From Yoonia sp. GPGPB17 (lineage in GTDB: Bacteria; Pseudomonadota; Alphaproteobacteria; Rhodobacterales; Rhodobacteraceae), in assembly GCF_037892195.1 (NCBI RefSeq), contig NZ_JATACI010000002.1, positions 3,534,001 through 3,598,000 on the forward strand: DNA of 64,000 nucleotides, in the 5' to 3' direction. Position 1 is the stretch's first letter, and each line of letters opens with the position of its first letter. A program made the position numbers and the translations under genes. The notes beneath the pieces are model-generated. The model did no database searches, was not told the DNA's origin, and worked only from the letters and a program-made list of their open reading frames with translations. Below, one piece after another: positions 63,031 to 64,000 of this stretch.

Positions 63031-64000
63031 TTGGGCAACGCGCGTAATATGGTCTTTTGGGTCGTCCTGTTTTTGATGGTCCTGGCGCTCTTTAACCTGT
63101 TCAGCAGCCCACCGGGCACGACGAGCAGCGAGGCGCGCAGTTACTCTGAATTTGTCGAAGCGGTAGAGGGTGGGCGCGTCACGGATGTGGTCATAGACGG
63201 TGAAAATGTACGCTTTGCCGAAGGCGGGCGAACCTATTCCACTATTATGCCGCAAGATGCTGAAATTACACAGCTTTTGATTGATGCAGATGTCCCAGTT
63301 GAAGCACGCAGCCAGGAAACATCGGCCTTCCAGTCGTTCTTGTTGAGCTTGCTGCCCTTCCTGCTTTTGATCGGTGTCTGGATCTATTTCATGAACCGTA
63401 TGCAGGGGGGCGGCAAAGGCGGAGCGATGGGCTTTGGCAAGTCGCGCGCCAAGCTGCTGACCGAAAAGCATGGGCGCGTCACATTTGACGATGTAGCCGG
63501 TATTGATGAGGCCAAAGAAGAGCTGGAAGAGATCGTTGAATTCCTGCGCAATCCGCAAAAATTCTCGCGACTCGGGGGCAAGATTCCGAAAGGCGCACTG
63601 CTTGTGGGCCCTCCCGGCACCGGTAAAACGCTGCTTGCGCGGGCAATTGCAGGCGAAGCTGGTGTGCCGTTCTTCACTATTTCGGGCTCTGATTTTGTCG
63701 AAATGTTTGTCGGTGTGGGCGCGTCCCGCGTCCGTGACATGTTTGAGCAGGCGAAAAAGAACGCCCCATGTATCGTGTTCATTGATGAAATTGACGCCGT
63801 GGGTCGATCTCGTGGCGTCGGCATCGGTGGGGGCAATGATGAGCGCGAGCAAACACTGAACCAATTGCTGGTTGAGATGGATGGTTTTGAAGCCAATGAA
63901 GGCGTGATCATCGTGGCGGCCACAAACCGTCGTGATGTACTTGATCCTGCTTTGTTGCGTCCGGGCCGTTTTGACCGTCAGGTCACAGTACCAAACCCAG
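63031..64000 (+). CDS. ftsH: ATP-dependent zinc metalloprotease FtsH (partial, runs off the end)
   Basis: Membrane AAA+ protease for quality control. Two helices ([37 protein letters not shown]) flank a periplasmic domain. The AAA domain shows Walker [21 protein letters not shown], Walker [14 protein letters not shown] and the second-region-of-homology start [15 protein letters not shown]. The zinc protease domain lies beyond the window. The TTG at 63031, eight bases after AAGGAG, fits family N-termini (MGNARN). No frame break seen here. Confidence 0.95.
   Translation, partial: MGNARNMVFWVVLFLMVLALFNLFSSPPGTTSSEARSYSEFVEAVEGGRVTDVVIDGENVRFAEGGRTYSTIMPQDAEITQLLIDADVPVEARSQETSAFQSFLLSLLPFLLLIGVWIYFMNRMQGGGKGGAMGFGKSRAKLLTEKHGRVTFDDVAGIDEAKEELEEIVEFLRNPQKFSRLGGKIPKGALLVGPPGTGKTLLARAIAGEAGVPFFTISGSDFVEMFVGVGASRVRDMFEQAKKNAPCIVFIDEIDAVGRSRGVGIGGGNDEREQTLNQLLVEMDGFEANEGVIIVAATNRRDVLDPALLRPGRFDRQVTVPNP

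Noticed and set aside
62962..63864. 300-codon frame antisense to ftsH
   Set aside because: It exactly covers the FtsH coding sequence, which is unambiguous on the plus strand.

Overview
The window reads as a chromosomal segment of an alphaproteobacterium of the Rhodobacteraceae (Roseobacter group). Support comes from gene content and order: a ccoNOQP cluster and a separate ccoGHIS cluster with FNR-type boxes, a fused sulfate adenylyltransferase/APS kinase, an Hsp20 next to a DUF1150 protein, and the run ruvC-ruvA-ruvB-hypothetical-ybgC-tolQRAB-pal-cpoB-tilS-ftsH. The species cannot be told from the sequence alone.

Layout. 1-2.5 kb: a CBS-GGDEF signalling protein and a double cold-shock-domain protein. 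2.6-14.7 kb: a surface locus of a 2849-residue secreted DUF11-repeat protein and an outer-membrane beta-barrel partner. 14.7-25.2 kb: an accessory region with a Tn5053/Tn7-like tniA-tniB-tniQ block, a convergent metallophosphoesterase, an orphan Phd/YefM-type antitoxin, and an operon of a large serine recombinase and two different ParB/RepB-like proteins. A small helix-turn-helix gene diverges from that operon and is followed by short direct repeats. 25.4-30.6 kb: a small XRE regulator, a universal stress protein and ccoNOQP, with two perfect FNR boxes between the last two. 30.6-43 kb: core metabolism and stress genes (Lrp regulator, trxB, sat-cysC, hsp20, purEK, transporters, groESL with a CIRCE element). 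43.1-47.4 kb: ccoGHIS, the cbb3 oxidase maturation set, with its own FNR box. 47.5-53 kb: mixed small genes, msrA, an SGNH hydrolase and prmA. 53.2-64 kb: Holliday-junction resolution, the Tol-Pal envelope machine, tilS and ftsH, which runs off the window.

How it works together. The two cco clusters encode a high-affinity oxidase and its assembly factors, both probably switched on by FnrL at low oxygen. The accessory region looks like at least one, probably two, mobile elements between the surface locus and the respiratory cluster. The recombinase-ParB-RepB triad is the best candidate for a poorly described system: a serine recombinase lacking the usual zinc ribbon is translationally coupled to two ParB-like proteins, with no ParA in the window.

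A caution applies throughout. About twenty single-base frame breaks interrupt otherwise well-conserved genes, including ones that cannot plausibly be dead (groEL, ruvB, ccoN, ccoI, sat-cysC, tolA). Several lie in homopolymers. I read these mainly as sequencing or assembly indels and annotate the genes across them, giving the break in each entry.
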